62,000 bases of DNA from Liolophura sinensis (taxonomy: Eukaryota; Mollusca; Polyplacophora; Chitonida; Chitonidae), in assembly GCF_032854445.1 (NCBI RefSeq), contig NC_088298.1, positions 6,435,504-6,497,503 of the forward strand, read 5' to 3'. Both the position numbers and the translations under genes were made by a program. The notes under the pieces were generated by a model that was not told where the DNA came from, made no database searches, and worked only from the letters and a program-made list of their open reading frames with translations. Positions 12,225 through 24,600 of the stretch are shown in pieces (within the stretch, counting starts at the first letter, position 1; each line of letters opens with the position of its first letter).

Positions 12225-13119
12225 TTCCATTATTTAAGCATTTCCATGAACATTTAGAATAAAACTCGACCGTATTTCATCGGTTACGTATACTGCAATT
12301 TTTCTTTTTTTGGACACTTGATGAACAAAATATTCTTATTTTTACTTATCCCCAAAAAACTGTGAGAAAAATGTAATTTTGTGCACTGTTAATAACCTTC
12401 CTAAAATTTAAAAGTAATAATGTAACCATTTGCTGGTTAACACACCGTCGTCGCTGCTCTGAGTTTACTCTCTACGCTTTTAAGACTTTTTTATGTTATA
12501 ACATGACCATTTCTAGACAAGGCATGGAATCTTTTGCCGAGCCTCCAGGTCAGCCGGTCGGTCAGACGGTTCGTCAGCCTGTACGTTATACTACTTTTAT
12601 TATCTTGGACCGTTGGATCTATGTATGGGCCCCATTTTAATAGCCTGAAAGGCCAGTTCATTAATCTCAATCATTCCATATGCGACATCATAGGATACTT
12701 TGACACCCTTTGGCAAAATTCTATATCTTGCTGCCGCTTTATTTAAGAAACAAGCTAATAAGAGTTTCCATAATGTTATCTTATACGGGCAATATTATGT
12801 TTTATCTTTCTGTTTGGCCCTCAGGTCGGATTCCCAGAGATTTTATCTTTTAACACAATCCATCCACAGTTTTTTCGTTAATAAATCTCAAAAGCAATTC
12901 AATGTAAGAAGCTATGTGAGATAATATCTCACCCAGAACTGATAGGTCGACCTGATAAGTATGATTGAATGTTAAAAGTACACTTACACTGTGTATATAC
13001 GGAAGATAAAAACGCTTACAGGGCAGCATACTCGTAATGTGTCCAATGTTCCCGTGCATATATTTATACTGTTTCCCTTGGGTCATTATTGCTTGGATGC
13101 AAATTTTAAGATCTTAGAG
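12225..13119. other. no gene seen
   Basis: Unique-looking DNA between the 34-bp and 43-bp arrays. Confidence 0.55.
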
Positions 13120-14745
13120 GCAAGCACGGAGACATGCAAGCTATATATGTATGGGTACGTAGGAAAGCGTAAAAACATGCAAGTTACAAGTATATGAATA
13201 TGGGTACTTAGGAAAGCGTAAAGAAATGCACACTGTATGTATATGGATAATTAGGAAAGCGTATAGACAAGTAAGTTGTGTGTATATAGGAACTTAGGAA
13301 AGGGTAAAGACATGCAAGCTGCATGTATTTAGGAACTTAAGAAAGCCTAAAGACATGCAACCTATATGTATATAGGATTTTAGGAAAGCGTAAAGACATT
13401 CAACTTGTATGTATATGGGTATTCAGGAAAGCGTAAAGACATGCAACTTGTATGTATATAGGAACTTAGGAAAGCGTAAAGACAAGTAAGATGTATGTAT
13501 ATGGGAACTTAGAAAAGCGTGAAGGCATGCAAATTTTATGTATATAGGAACTTAGGAAAGCGCAAAGACATGCAAGTTGTATGTATATGGGTACCTCGGA
13601 AAGCGTAAAGACATGCAAGCTGTATGTATATTGGAAATTAGGGAAGCGTAAAGACATGCAAGCTGTATGTCTATGGGTACCTCGGAAAGCGTAAAGACAT
13701 GCAAGCTGTATGTATATAGGAACTTAGGAAGGCGTAAAGACAAGCAATCTCTATGTATACATGAACTTAGGAAGCGCAAAGACCTGCAAGTTGTATGTAT
13801 ATGGGTACTTAGGGAAGGGTAAAGACATGCAAGCTGTATGTATATGGGTACCTAGGAAAGCGTAAAGACATGCAAGTTGTATGTATATAAGAACTTAGGA
13901 AAGCGTAAAGACATGCAAGCTATATGTATATAGGAATTTAGGAAAGCATAAAGACATGCAAGCCATAAGCATGTGGGAACTTAGGAAAGTATAAACACAT
14001 GCATGCCACAGATAATTGGGAATTTAAGAACGTATAAAGACACGCAAGTCGTATTCACGTGGGATCTTAAGAAAGTATAAAGTAAGCTGTATGCATGTGG
14101 TGACGTAGGAAAGCATATAAAGACAAACAAGCTGTATGCACGTGAGGAAGACATGCAAGCGTGTGCATGTAAGAACTTAGGAAAGCATAAATACTTGTAA
14201 GTCGTAAGCATGTGGGAACTTAGAAATGAATAAAGTAAAGCGAGCCGTGTGAATGTGGAAATTTAGAAAAGTGTAAAGACAAGTAAGCTGTATGTATATG
14301 GGTACCCAGGAAAGCGTGAAGACATGCAAGTTGTGTGTATATAGGAAGTTAGGAAAGCATAAAGGCATACAAGCCGTATGCATGTGGAAACTTACGAAAG
14401 TATAAAGACGTACAAGCAGTGTGCATGTGGGCACTTTAGAATGCATAAAAACAGGTAAGCTGCACGCATTTGGAAACTTAGGAAAGTCTAAAGACATGCA
14501 AGCTGAATGCATGTGGGAACATAGGAAAGCATAAAAACATGCAAGCCGTGTGCATGTAGGAACTTAATAAAGTACAAAGACATGCATGCCGTGTGCATGT
14601 GGAAACTTACGAAAGTACAAAGACGTGCATGCCGTATAGATGTGGGAAGTTAGGAAAGCGTAAAGACATGCAAGCCGTATGTATATAGGAATTTCATAAA
14701 GTATAAAGACAAGTAAGCTATATGCATGTGGGAATTTAGGAAAAA
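13120..14745. repeat. minisatellite, 43-bp unit, about 37 copies
   Basis: Unit AGGAAAGCGTAAAGACATGC then AAGCTGTATGTATATGGGAA and CTT. Divergence rises toward the right-hand end (CATGTGGGAAC variants). Confidence 0.92.
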
Positions 14746-14951
14746 AGGAATAAAAGAAAAAAAGAAATGCATGTGGCTAATCGAGTTTCCTAACGTGCTT
14801 CCTGACTCTTTAATGTAACCGCAGCGACCTTTGTTGTTCGGAACTTCTGAACGTTGAGTTAAATTGATTGGCCGGAAATAGACTTAAACTAAGACATGGT
14901 GATCTACATACGAATCTCTCGTGTAACGACTTATTTGAAAAACAAAAACAA

Positions 14952-15180
14952 ATGCTATGCATGTATGCTTGTGGTTTTACGTCGTACTTAGCAATTTTTC
15001 AGTCACATGACGACGGGGAGTCATTGGGTGTTTGCATATATATACTGAGTCTTCTTGTAACAGGGCGAGTCCAAAAGTGCTGCCGCTGCTATAGTATCAT
15101 GCCGAAGACACCAGACATGACACTTCACCCAATCACATTGTGCCGACACTGGGCCAACCAGAGTCTACTACTAGTCATAT
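14952..15180 (-). mobile_element. SINE-B-like repeat
   Basis: Best copy: GGTTTTACGTCGTACTTAGC at the left (reversed core), then the shared blocks to CCAGACATGACACTTCACCC. Confidence 0.7.
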
Positions 15181-15591
15181 GAACCCCCCTTTTCTATACA
15201 AACAGCAAACAATATGTTCTTTTTTAATTAGCAGTAATACATAAACGAAATCTTTGAGTTGTCGTTTCCTATGTTGTTTTCCGCCAATTTCACACACATG
15301 TTGGGCTGGCACCGAAGGTAAAATTCCGAGAGTTACAAATATCAGGACAGCTCTTCAGTTACATGCAAATGGTCAGTGGTTTACATCGGGTACTCCGGAA
15401 TCCTCTGTTAACAGAAGCTAACATTTGTCATATACACATGTATGTGGAACACTATGTTGATGTGTAACAAGGAAAACGTCAATAGGTCAAAGCAAACAAT
15501 TTAACAAAGCTGACGTCCCACGTTTGACTGATCGATTCAAATTAAACCGTTATTTTTCTTAGCAGTTTGCAGATTCAAATGCGGATTTTTC

Positions 15592-15790
15592 TCATTTGTA
15601 AGATGTTAGCCTTCGGATGGCGTTCCGTATATACGGTTTTACAATTTGTATATTCCCACATCCACGATGGGGGCATTTGTTGGTCACACCAGATGCTGAG
15701 ATGAACGTCCATTTCTGACCTGGTTTCATCGCTGAATAAACTGTCTTTACAACAATGCCATCAAACAGACAAGCTTGTCCTTTAGCACCT
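15592..15790 (-). CDS. possible terminal coding exon, unrecognised
   Basis: On the minus strand an acceptor-like TGCGTGCGTCGCACAG precedes an open stretch containing GQACLFDGIVVKTVYSAMKP, KWTFISASG and NKCPHRGCGN, ending SYK-stop. The Cys spacing and balanced composition look protein-like rather than repeat-derived. I do not recognise a family, and no upstream exon was found. It may be a relic or chance. Confidence 0.25.
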
Positions 15791-16419
15791 GTGCGACGCA
15801 CGCAGGCATTTTTAAGCTAAGCTTCACCACTGGGGTCCCCTCGCGTCAATCAGCATTCAACTAAATTGTTTAAAGTGTTGGTTAGAATCATATTGTGGAT
15901 ACTATAGATGAATAGAACGCACGAGTATGAAATATTATTAGAAACAAAGGTTGAGACAGTTTTGTTTTTTTGTGTTTACCGTGACCCCCGTGACCTAGGT
16001 GTTGTTCAAGATCTATGTACAAAATTATCTAGTGGTGGCAGTGATGTAAAGTGAATGTCAGAGAGCGGCGCATGCGCTGTAAGGAGTAGACCTCTGTGGC
16101 TTACTTCATAATACGGACATAACGTAGCTGAAAACGAGTGTATTGTGGTACCTACCCAGCTTTGAAGTAACGCAGAATTATTAGGTAAAGATTCGCCCGA
16201 CTTTTCCTTTGGGCACCCTATGCAGTATTTTCTGTCCAAAGACTTCCATGTACTTGATTTTTGTAAGCATTGCTCTCCGCAGGGGGAGAAACAAACCGAT
16301 AATTACATATTTTGAAGGAATAAAAAGTCTGTTTCGATTTTGTCATCGGAGTACCACAACGATGAATTTTAATGAAACTACTTCAGCATTTGTGATCACA
16401 TTTTCTACTTTACAGCCAT

Positions 16420-16655
16420 ATAATTTATTTTTCATTGGTGTTTTACGCCCTACTCAAGAATATTTCACTTATACGACGGCGGCCGGCATTATTGTGGGAG
16501 GAAACCGGGCAGAGCCCACGACCATCCTCAGGTTGTTGGCAGATCTTCCCACGTACGACCGGAGGGGAAGCCATCGTTAGCTGGACTTGAACTCACGGCG
16601 ACCGCATTGGTCAGAGTTATTGCGCCGCGCTCGCATGCTAACGAGTCGGCCACGG
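16420..16655 (-). mobile_element. SINE-A, near full-length
   Basis: Tail, core, body, reversed box B region (GGACTTGAACTCAC) and head (GTCGGCCACGG) all present; one short internal deletion. Confidence 0.82.
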
Positions 16656-17564
16656 GTGATCCCAACATCAAGCAAAAGGACAGCACCGGCAAAAACAGCA
16701 GGGCGATGGTAATATTTTCTTTTTGAACGTTATATGGCATTTATTTCCATCCGCATGCAGCTTGAACGCCGAACCCAATAAAAATTCACACCAGTGCATA
16801 CTTATATATACAGAAATGGACAAGGTTAGAGAAACAGAAACGATTATTACCAGTCCGCTAAATTTGGTTCCCCACGTCGAGCATTTTACTGTGAAAACTA
16901 CCAGGTTTTCATTCAGAGATTTTAAAAACCACCTTCAGATACTGTATTTCACAATTTTATGTAATTATGTATTTACCCTTCTCCTTCTGTGCCAGTGTAT
17001 ATGATCCGAATTTCTTACTGGGCGGAGAAAACTGACAATTTCCTTGGATACCACATATATACTGTTCACGCGAAAGGCGTATAGGATAACTATTTACACA
17101 GTATTGTAATCAAATAGCAAATTCTAAAAAAAAAAATTTTCATTTTGCCATGTCCTCCTGATCCAATTGGTCATTCAATCTTCATCAATATTTAGTCCTG
17201 AAAGTCTTTTATATATTCATGTTCTTAGGGAATGCTCTTTAAAGATACTGTACGCTATTAAGTTGATTTTACTAGCTTAGCTGCGATATTTTTGCGACGT
17301 GGTATTCAAATTTAACTAAGGCACGTTGTCCAGTAGTTATGCAGTCGTAGGCAATGGCTTTCAATGCAAAAAAAAAAAAAACCGCACTGGCGTGAAATGC
17401 AGGTCAGATGAAAGAACATTAAACAATGTCCACAAAAATTGTTGGGTTTATCTTTTGAGAAATTTTTCAACCCAGTAATTTGAAACCTTGACTTTTATGG
17501 TGGTCTTTTCTGACCATATAGGGAGTATTTGATGTCACGTCAGGTTAACAAACACCGGCTGCTA
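16656..17564. other. no gene seen
   Basis: Low-complexity A runs; nothing else recognised. Confidence 0.55.
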
Positions 17565-17891
17565 GAGTGAGAGAGTACTTGAGTTTAACGTCGTATTTAA
17601 CAAGTTTTGCAGTCATATGACGACGAAGGAATCCTTAGGATGTATGTAATGTGCCTCCTTGTTGCAGGACGGATTTCCACCGCTCTTTTATCAAGTGCTG
17701 CTTCACTTGGACGACTTACCGAAGGCAAGTAAGTCGCCCGCCCCGAGCCATTACACTGATACGGGTCAACCAGTCGTTGCACTATCCCCTTTATGCTGAA
17801 CGCCAAGCGAGGAAGCTGCAACTTCCTCTTTTAACGTCTTCGGTGTGACTCGACTCAGGATTGACCCTGGGTCTACCGTCTACTGCAAGAT
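17565..17891 (-). mobile_element. SINE-C, near full-length
   Basis: Reverse copy, from GTTTAACGTCGTATTTAACA through GTGCCTCCTTGTTGCAGG to GATTGACCCTGGGTCTACC; the extreme head is lost. Confidence 0.8.
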
Positions 17892-20800
17892 TTCATCATT
17901 CTAAATAATATGCACATAGATCTATGAATACCCTTTCTGAATAAGCCCCGCAGCGACCAACTTCTAGCAAAAATAAGGATGTGACGTCACTGATACCCTT
18001 TCATTCACTACAGACCACTGCAGAATCTTGTGTGTTAATCCATTTTACTCGGTTGGAAAAATGCTAAAAACATAAATCAAACTATTTTACGGGACAGTGC
18101 TTAATGGTTTGTCATCTGATATATACTCCATTTCAGTGTTTTCTTTGCCTTTAAAACTATTGTAGGCTAAGTTGACCTTAACCCCCACGACAGTGTAAAA
18201 GGTCTTAACATGGGTTGGCATTGTAGTTACGATAGGGTTAGGCCATAAATGCTTTATAGAAGAGGGCCCTGTAAATTTGCTGGACTTCTATTCTGTAGAC
18301 TAATGAGTATCAATGACAGCAAGTATTCAAATACAAAAAATCGAGCAAAACAAATGTATAAACTCCAGTCCAGTACCAAAAGTATTGATTATCAAATAAA
18401 CTGGAAACGCATTCGAAAAATACAGAAAATCAAACAAAAACGTATGTTTGTCTTTCGCGTGTAAATGTTTCTGACTGGTGGAGCAGTTTTTTATGTGTCT
18501 GAAGGTCATGCTTATAACTTAAAAGAAAGACAAAAAACAACATAACCTTAGTCTTTGTGTTGGGGGTGGGGGGAACGAACGAAGTTCATATTCTTGCAAA
18601 GAAAATCAAATTCTAACACTTTTTCTAATTCATGATGTTGAATTCTGTAAGCCCCATTTCGACACAAAAATCTCATTGCCGCGGGTGACGTCATAATTAT
18701 TCAAAAACCATAGGCATGCTGGGGAATGGGTGTGGAGTGTCATTTGTTTTACAATAGGTGCAGCAACACGCGGTTACAACAAACTCCATACAGTAACACA
18801 TCCTACACCAGAATCTTACCAAATAGACTACATGTACATTTTTATAACAAAATTTCTTACTATCCAGCTTTAAAAACCATACTGCTGTGAGATAATATAC
18901 TACAACAGATAAAATGATATTCATTTATTAAGGTTATATTACACTAAAACGTGTAAACAATTTGGACTAGGACCTTTAATAGGACTTGGACTAGGGGAGT
19001 AAGTAAATTAATTACTGTATTTTACCTAAAATTTATCTTCTTTCAGGTTAAGGAATACGGTTCCTGCTATAGGTGCCTAGCGCCAGTTCTATAGTCAACG
19101 CGGTGGACCTGAGGCTATTGCATACATATCTGTAAAGCATGTGGAATAAATAACCCTGTTTTCGACTGTTTCGGGACTGATGTTCATTTCTACCATTATA
19201 GAGAAGAATGTGTCACCAAAAGCGAGACGATCGAGCATTTCAGGACAAAACTTACTACTTTTACAGTATTATTAGGTGAAGTAGTGATTTATGCATTACA
19301 CATTGCTAGCTGTATGCGGTACTGGTGCTTTTTTTTTTCTTTTTTACAGTGTACGGTCACAAATCTCTAATGCTGGTTCGTATATATACATGTACTGTCA
19401 GTGGGGATAACCCTGTTCCTTATAATCTTTGCTTGAAACAATAAACTTTTCAAAAGATAAAGTATCAAAGTTACATGATGATCAAAGTAACACACCTGAC
19501 TGATTAGAATCATGTACATGGACAGCTCTGCTTTCTCAGTTATACCACCATTACCTAATACGGTGATTTTTAGTAGCACAGCATCATAACTGCATGCCAA
19601 TGAGTTATGATCATAATAATAAAAAAACTAACGTGAAAACATTTTTAAAAAATAGCCTGTACATACATGCATACTGTTTACATATTGTTAAACGTTAGAA
19701 TGTAACATCACTGGAAATACTGCGATCCACTACGTACAGGTCCTTGTAAACAATGGTGAGTCAGGACTAGTGGATCATACAATGTTATTATCTAACCCCA
19801 AACGCTGTCTACAGTTACTGACAGAACCCAGCTTGGCAGGCGGTTACAATGGCTTAACCTTGTTCACGACGGTCAAATACTCCACAGATGTCACATAAAA
19901 GGAACATCAATGTTACCCTCATTCTTCTAATTTTTGGGACAGATATTACTAGTGCTAAAAGCTGAATATTAAATTTCTTTACCAGCCTTTTGGAAAGTTA
20001 AAGATGTGAGTATGTTATCCATTAGATGGTCAAACCATGTGAGAAAAAAGAAAACCAATATTCCTGCTACAATTACATGTATACTGGCTAAAAAGAACAG
20101 ACGAGGGATCCCAAAAATTAGATGGAATAGGGTATATTGAATGCTGAACGCACCGCATTCGTCGACAGGAGACTGACAGTAATCACTGTCCATGATCAAC
20201 ACAATAAACCATAAAGTCATTTACAGTTTTCTTATATTATCTTAAACGTACTTATTTGATCTAACGTGTACATCATTGTAAATTCATTTTCACGTCAAGG
20301 GAGATAACTTATACAGTGCAAAAATTATAGACATCAAGTTGCCATGGTTATAAATCCTGTCAGGTTTGTACTAAGAACTTAGTACAGCATTTAACGGCAT
20401 AAAGTTTCACTATAAAGTTAAATACAAAAATGAATTTCATTTGACCCCTAACTAAACGCCCTGGGCCTGCATTTTCCAAAAAATCTCAATTAAAAGAATC
20501 CTCAGGGGAAATCTCTCACTCGTCTTAACTGTCCGCCCGAGATAACATGCAAATGAGGCAGCACAAAAATTCCCTCCATGCAACGTTGACTCCTGGATCA
20601 TGCATGTCAGATTGAAAGCGATAAGTCCAGTAAACCAAATACGACCTTCCTTTATAAGGATAATGTATTACAAAGTACTCAAAAGTATTCGCAACTTCCA
20701 ACCATCTGTACCACCTGGGGCTAATAGAACATACTGACATTAATATATTATTACATTAGTCACGGGTACGACAAAACTGAAGTCACATCTACATGGAAGG

Positions 20801-21203
20801 TTACACAATTACAACACTACCACGTATAACGTGTATGACATTTGAAGCTCACTGGACATCTTTCGTTCATAAATAACATAAATATCAGTTGACATCTGGA
20901 CATCTCAACCTCCTAAAGATGGCAACTGAATTAGCAGCACAATTTCTTTGCCATCAGCAATATGTTTCTTTAACATACATAACATTTTGCAAGACAGCCA
21001 CCATTTGGCGAGTTTGATCTTTGGACTTTGTTTGACAATTGTGGGTTTCTTTTAATAAGTCATTGATGTTCTCTCACAAACCTACAGCATTCATCCAAAA
21101 AATGGCTTACCTGTCCGTTGGAATCTCCTTGTACATAAAAATGCACACATCAGTATCAAGTCTGAACAGAAACAATGGTTGAGAGACAGAATTTTACTCT
21201 GAC
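17892..21203. other. region downstream of CASD1, no gene assigned
   Basis: May include a long CASD1 3' UTR. A minus-strand ORF at 19969-20220 has two hydrophobic stretches but no family match that I recognise and no splice support. Confidence 0.45.
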
Positions 21204-21209
21204 TTTATT
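21204..21209 (-). terminator. candidate polyadenylation signal for CASD1
   Basis: AATAAA on the minus strand about 265 bp past the CASD1 stop. It is the first canonical hexamer I noticed downstream. The motif is common in this AT-rich DNA, so the real 3' end may lie further on. Confidence 0.3.
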
Positions 21210-21473
21210 TCCAGATTCAGCACCATTGCCCCACTGACCTTAGTGTTCATTAAGATCTCCGTGCCAAATTCTGAACTTATGGCTGTGAGGCTAAGTGATG
21301 GTAGAGAGCGATGCCCATGTGCCGTAAGGAAAACGCAAATATCACAGTAAATATCCACATGATTTGGTTCTCCTTAACGTCCCCTCCTTCAGAGACTGAA
21401 CATACCATTGGAAATGCCAATGGGTAATAAAATGATCATAAAACAGATGAAGTTCCTGACGAGGGACTTGCAG

Positions 21474-21646
21474 TCACTGGGTAATGGCATATTTGGAAAG
21501 TTTGCCGGTGAGCTTGGAGATCTCATGGCTGATACAAATGAATATAAATGATGTAATGATCACATTAAGGACAGGGTACCCGGGCACGAGAACCAGACTC
21601 CGTGGGTGTCGGCCGCAAGCCAGATGTGATACTGGGTGATGAACAG
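21474..21646 (-). CDS. CASD1: CASD1 exon 21 (C-terminus, one base missing)
   Basis: 173 nt to TGA at 21474-21476. From the acceptor, one frame reads [16 protein letters not shown], the family motif. Near 21597-21602 (sense GGAGTCTGG) one base is missing and the conserved reading continues in the other frame as [14 protein letters not shown] and [11 protein letters not shown]. This -1 exactly offsets the +1 in exon 20, so exons 20 and 21 join as an uninterrupted frame of 89 codons. Confidence 0.88.
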
Positions 21647-24600
21647 CTGAAACAAAAAACAGAAAGAAAATCAATAATGTGGCCTTCTTATTTATTCCTC
21701 TGTTTCTGTAAAATTTATTTCTTTAAATCCATTAATTTGGTTAGTTTTCAATGCCATACTCCAGAATTTTCACTTATACCATGTACATTGTGATGAAGGT
21801 ATCCGAGTGCCCAGGGAAAACCATCGACCTTGAGCAAGTTACTGGCAGACTTTCCACCTGTGACTTACAGACATGCATACAGCATTAGCTGAAGGCCGTA
21901 GCATTGTCACCAGACAGTGAGAGTGAGGGGATCCTATCAATCCCCTGTCCAACTCGTACCTCGCCTGGGTTAGAATTCATACCTCGAGTGTCCTAGCGAT
22001 TGAAAAGACAAGCACCTTTAACCACTAGGCCACAGACCACTCCCATGCGTCTGTTTGACTGACTGACAGGACAGAATGGCACAGAGATTATGTTTCTCTA
22101 AATAACTTGTACATGTAGAAGACGGCAATCAGGTAAATGTGTTTAAGAGCTTTAGCAGAATGAAAAGAAAACAAACCAAACAAAATTGCAACATGTATTT
22201 ATTTGTTTCCTCCCTAGGCATACATGGGAAGGTTTGCCTATAAACTGCAGATTGGTTTTGGGTTTTCCCCCAAAATCTGCATGGTTTTCCTCCCTGGGCA
22301 TGCATGGGAAGGTTTGCCTGAAACCTGCAGATCTGCCAGGGTTTCCTCCCTGGGCATGTGTGGGAAGGTTTGCCTGCATGCTTTCTGGGTTTTCCCCAAG
22401 ATCTGCCGGGTTTCCTGCTTGGTTTCCTCCCTGGGCATACCTGGGAGGTTTGCCTGAAACCTGCAGATCTGCCGGGTTTCCTCCCTGGGCATGTGTGGGA
22501 AGGTTTGCCTGCATGCTTCTGGGTTTTCCCTAGGATCTGCCTGGTTTCCTGCCAGGTTTCCTGCCTTGGTTTCCTCCCTGGGCCTTCGTGAATGGTTTGC
22601 CTGCGGCCTGCAGATGGTTTCTGGGTTTTCCCTAAGATCTGCCTCCCACTAAGATGCCAGCCACCATTATATAAGTGAAATATTCTTCAGTACAGCGTAA
22701 AAAATGTAGTCAATTAGACAATTACTAGGAGATAAATAAATAAATAAATATGCTCACGAGGTTTGAATCATACTCAAAAATAGTACGGAAACAACAACGC
22801 TTTTGTAGCACACCTGGCAAACCAGGTTCTTAAGGAGAATTAGGCTTAAAAAATGCAGCGCCGTTAATTGCAAATTTATTAGATGTCCTACAAGTCCCCA
22901 TTCCAACATAGAAAACAGTAGCTAGATCTGAACACATGAATACACTCTGGAGAGCAACTGGCTTTCAGGGGTGGATTCACACAAAGAGATTTTTTGACTT
23001 TAAAATTCAACATTTTAATCTCCAATACAGTTTAATGAGTTTATGGCTAAAGATGTTTGGATGTGACAGATTCGTGCTGGTGTAACACTTATTATTTGTT
23101 TTCAACTGTAGCTTCGAGGCTACCAAAAGTAAGTGACTACATGAAATTTCAAATTTAAACTTCAAAAAAGTCAAAACTGGCATTGCAGCATCAGACCAGT
23201 TCTGACTTAAACCAGAATTTCACAAACACATTTAACTCCTTAATTTTTCATTATGGATATTTCTGGGCTTCTAACAAGAGAAGTCTTCACATCCAGACCA
23301 ATTTATCACTATTTGAACTAACACCATAAATCAAACAACAAAAAATTAAACTTTCAAACATTGGGAGAAAAAAAAACTTCCAGTATTGAACTGATTTATA
23401 GAGTCTCACCCCATGAAAAGCCTTAATTCAGTAAGCCAATCACAAGTACTTGATAAAGTTTCATACCAACCTCTAACGAGATTTTCCCAAACCAGGCAAA
23501 AAAATGAGCTATATCTTGTTCTCAGGCTGCCGGGGATATTCCTCAACAAGATGAAAGAGACAATCTGAAAACAAGATAACAGAGACAATCTGAAAACATG
23601 AGAAAAGACACAATCGGAAAACAAAACATAACTCAAAGTCAACAACTGTTTTCACAAAGCTAGACCTCCTACAGACTCCTAAATAATTTGTTTTTCGTTA
23701 TTTTTGTTAAAACAACTTTTAATACACTAGACAAGACATTCCTTTAAATGGATGAACAGCTTCTTAGTTAATGATAAAAGGCTTTCGATGTAAATATCTG
23801 ATAATATACAACATAGTATCTTATGGATATAATAATTTCTTGGTTTATTATTTAAACATGACACTTTCATGTTTTCATTAGATCAGAATTTTAGTATTTA
23901 CAAACGTCGGGTTAATAAACGTAGGTTCCCCATCAGTTCTTGTCTTGCCCCATTTAGATGATGGGGCCAGCACAGTACACACAAAGGTTCCCCATCAGTT
24001 CTTTTTCTGCCCCATTTAGATGCTGGGCCAGCACAGAACACACAAAGGTTCCCCATCGGTTCTTGTCCTGCCCCATTTAGACGCTGGAGCCAGCACAGTA
24101 CACACAAAGGTTCCCCATCAGTTCTTGTCCTGCCCCATTTAGATGCTGGGGCCAGCACAGTACACACAAACGTTCCCTATCAGTTCTTGTCCTGCCCCAT
24201 TAGATGCTTGGGCCAGCACAGTACACACAAAGGTTCCCTATCAGTTCTTGTCCTGCCCCATTTAGATACTGGGCCAGCACAGTACACACAAACGTTCCCC
24301 GTTAGTTGTTGTCCTGCCCCATTTAGACGCTGGGGCCAGCACAGTACACACAAAGGTTCCCCATCAGTTCTTGTCCTGCCCCATTTAGATGTTGGGGCCA
24401 GCACAGTACAAAGGTTCCCCATCAGTTCTTGTCCTGTCTTATTTAGATGCTGGGGCCAGCACAGTACACACAAAGGTTCCCCATCAAATCTTGTCCTGCC
24501 TTATTTAAATGCTTGGGCCAGCACAGTAGCCTATAATTCTTGTCTGGTGTGCTATAATTCTTCAACCTTTTCACATTTTTGAAAGGTCTTTATTCAAGCA

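Noticed and set aside
19969-20220. 83-aa minus-strand ORF with two hydrophobic stretches
   Set aside because: No recognised family, no splice signals, and it may lie in the CASD1 3' UTR; chance cannot be excluded.
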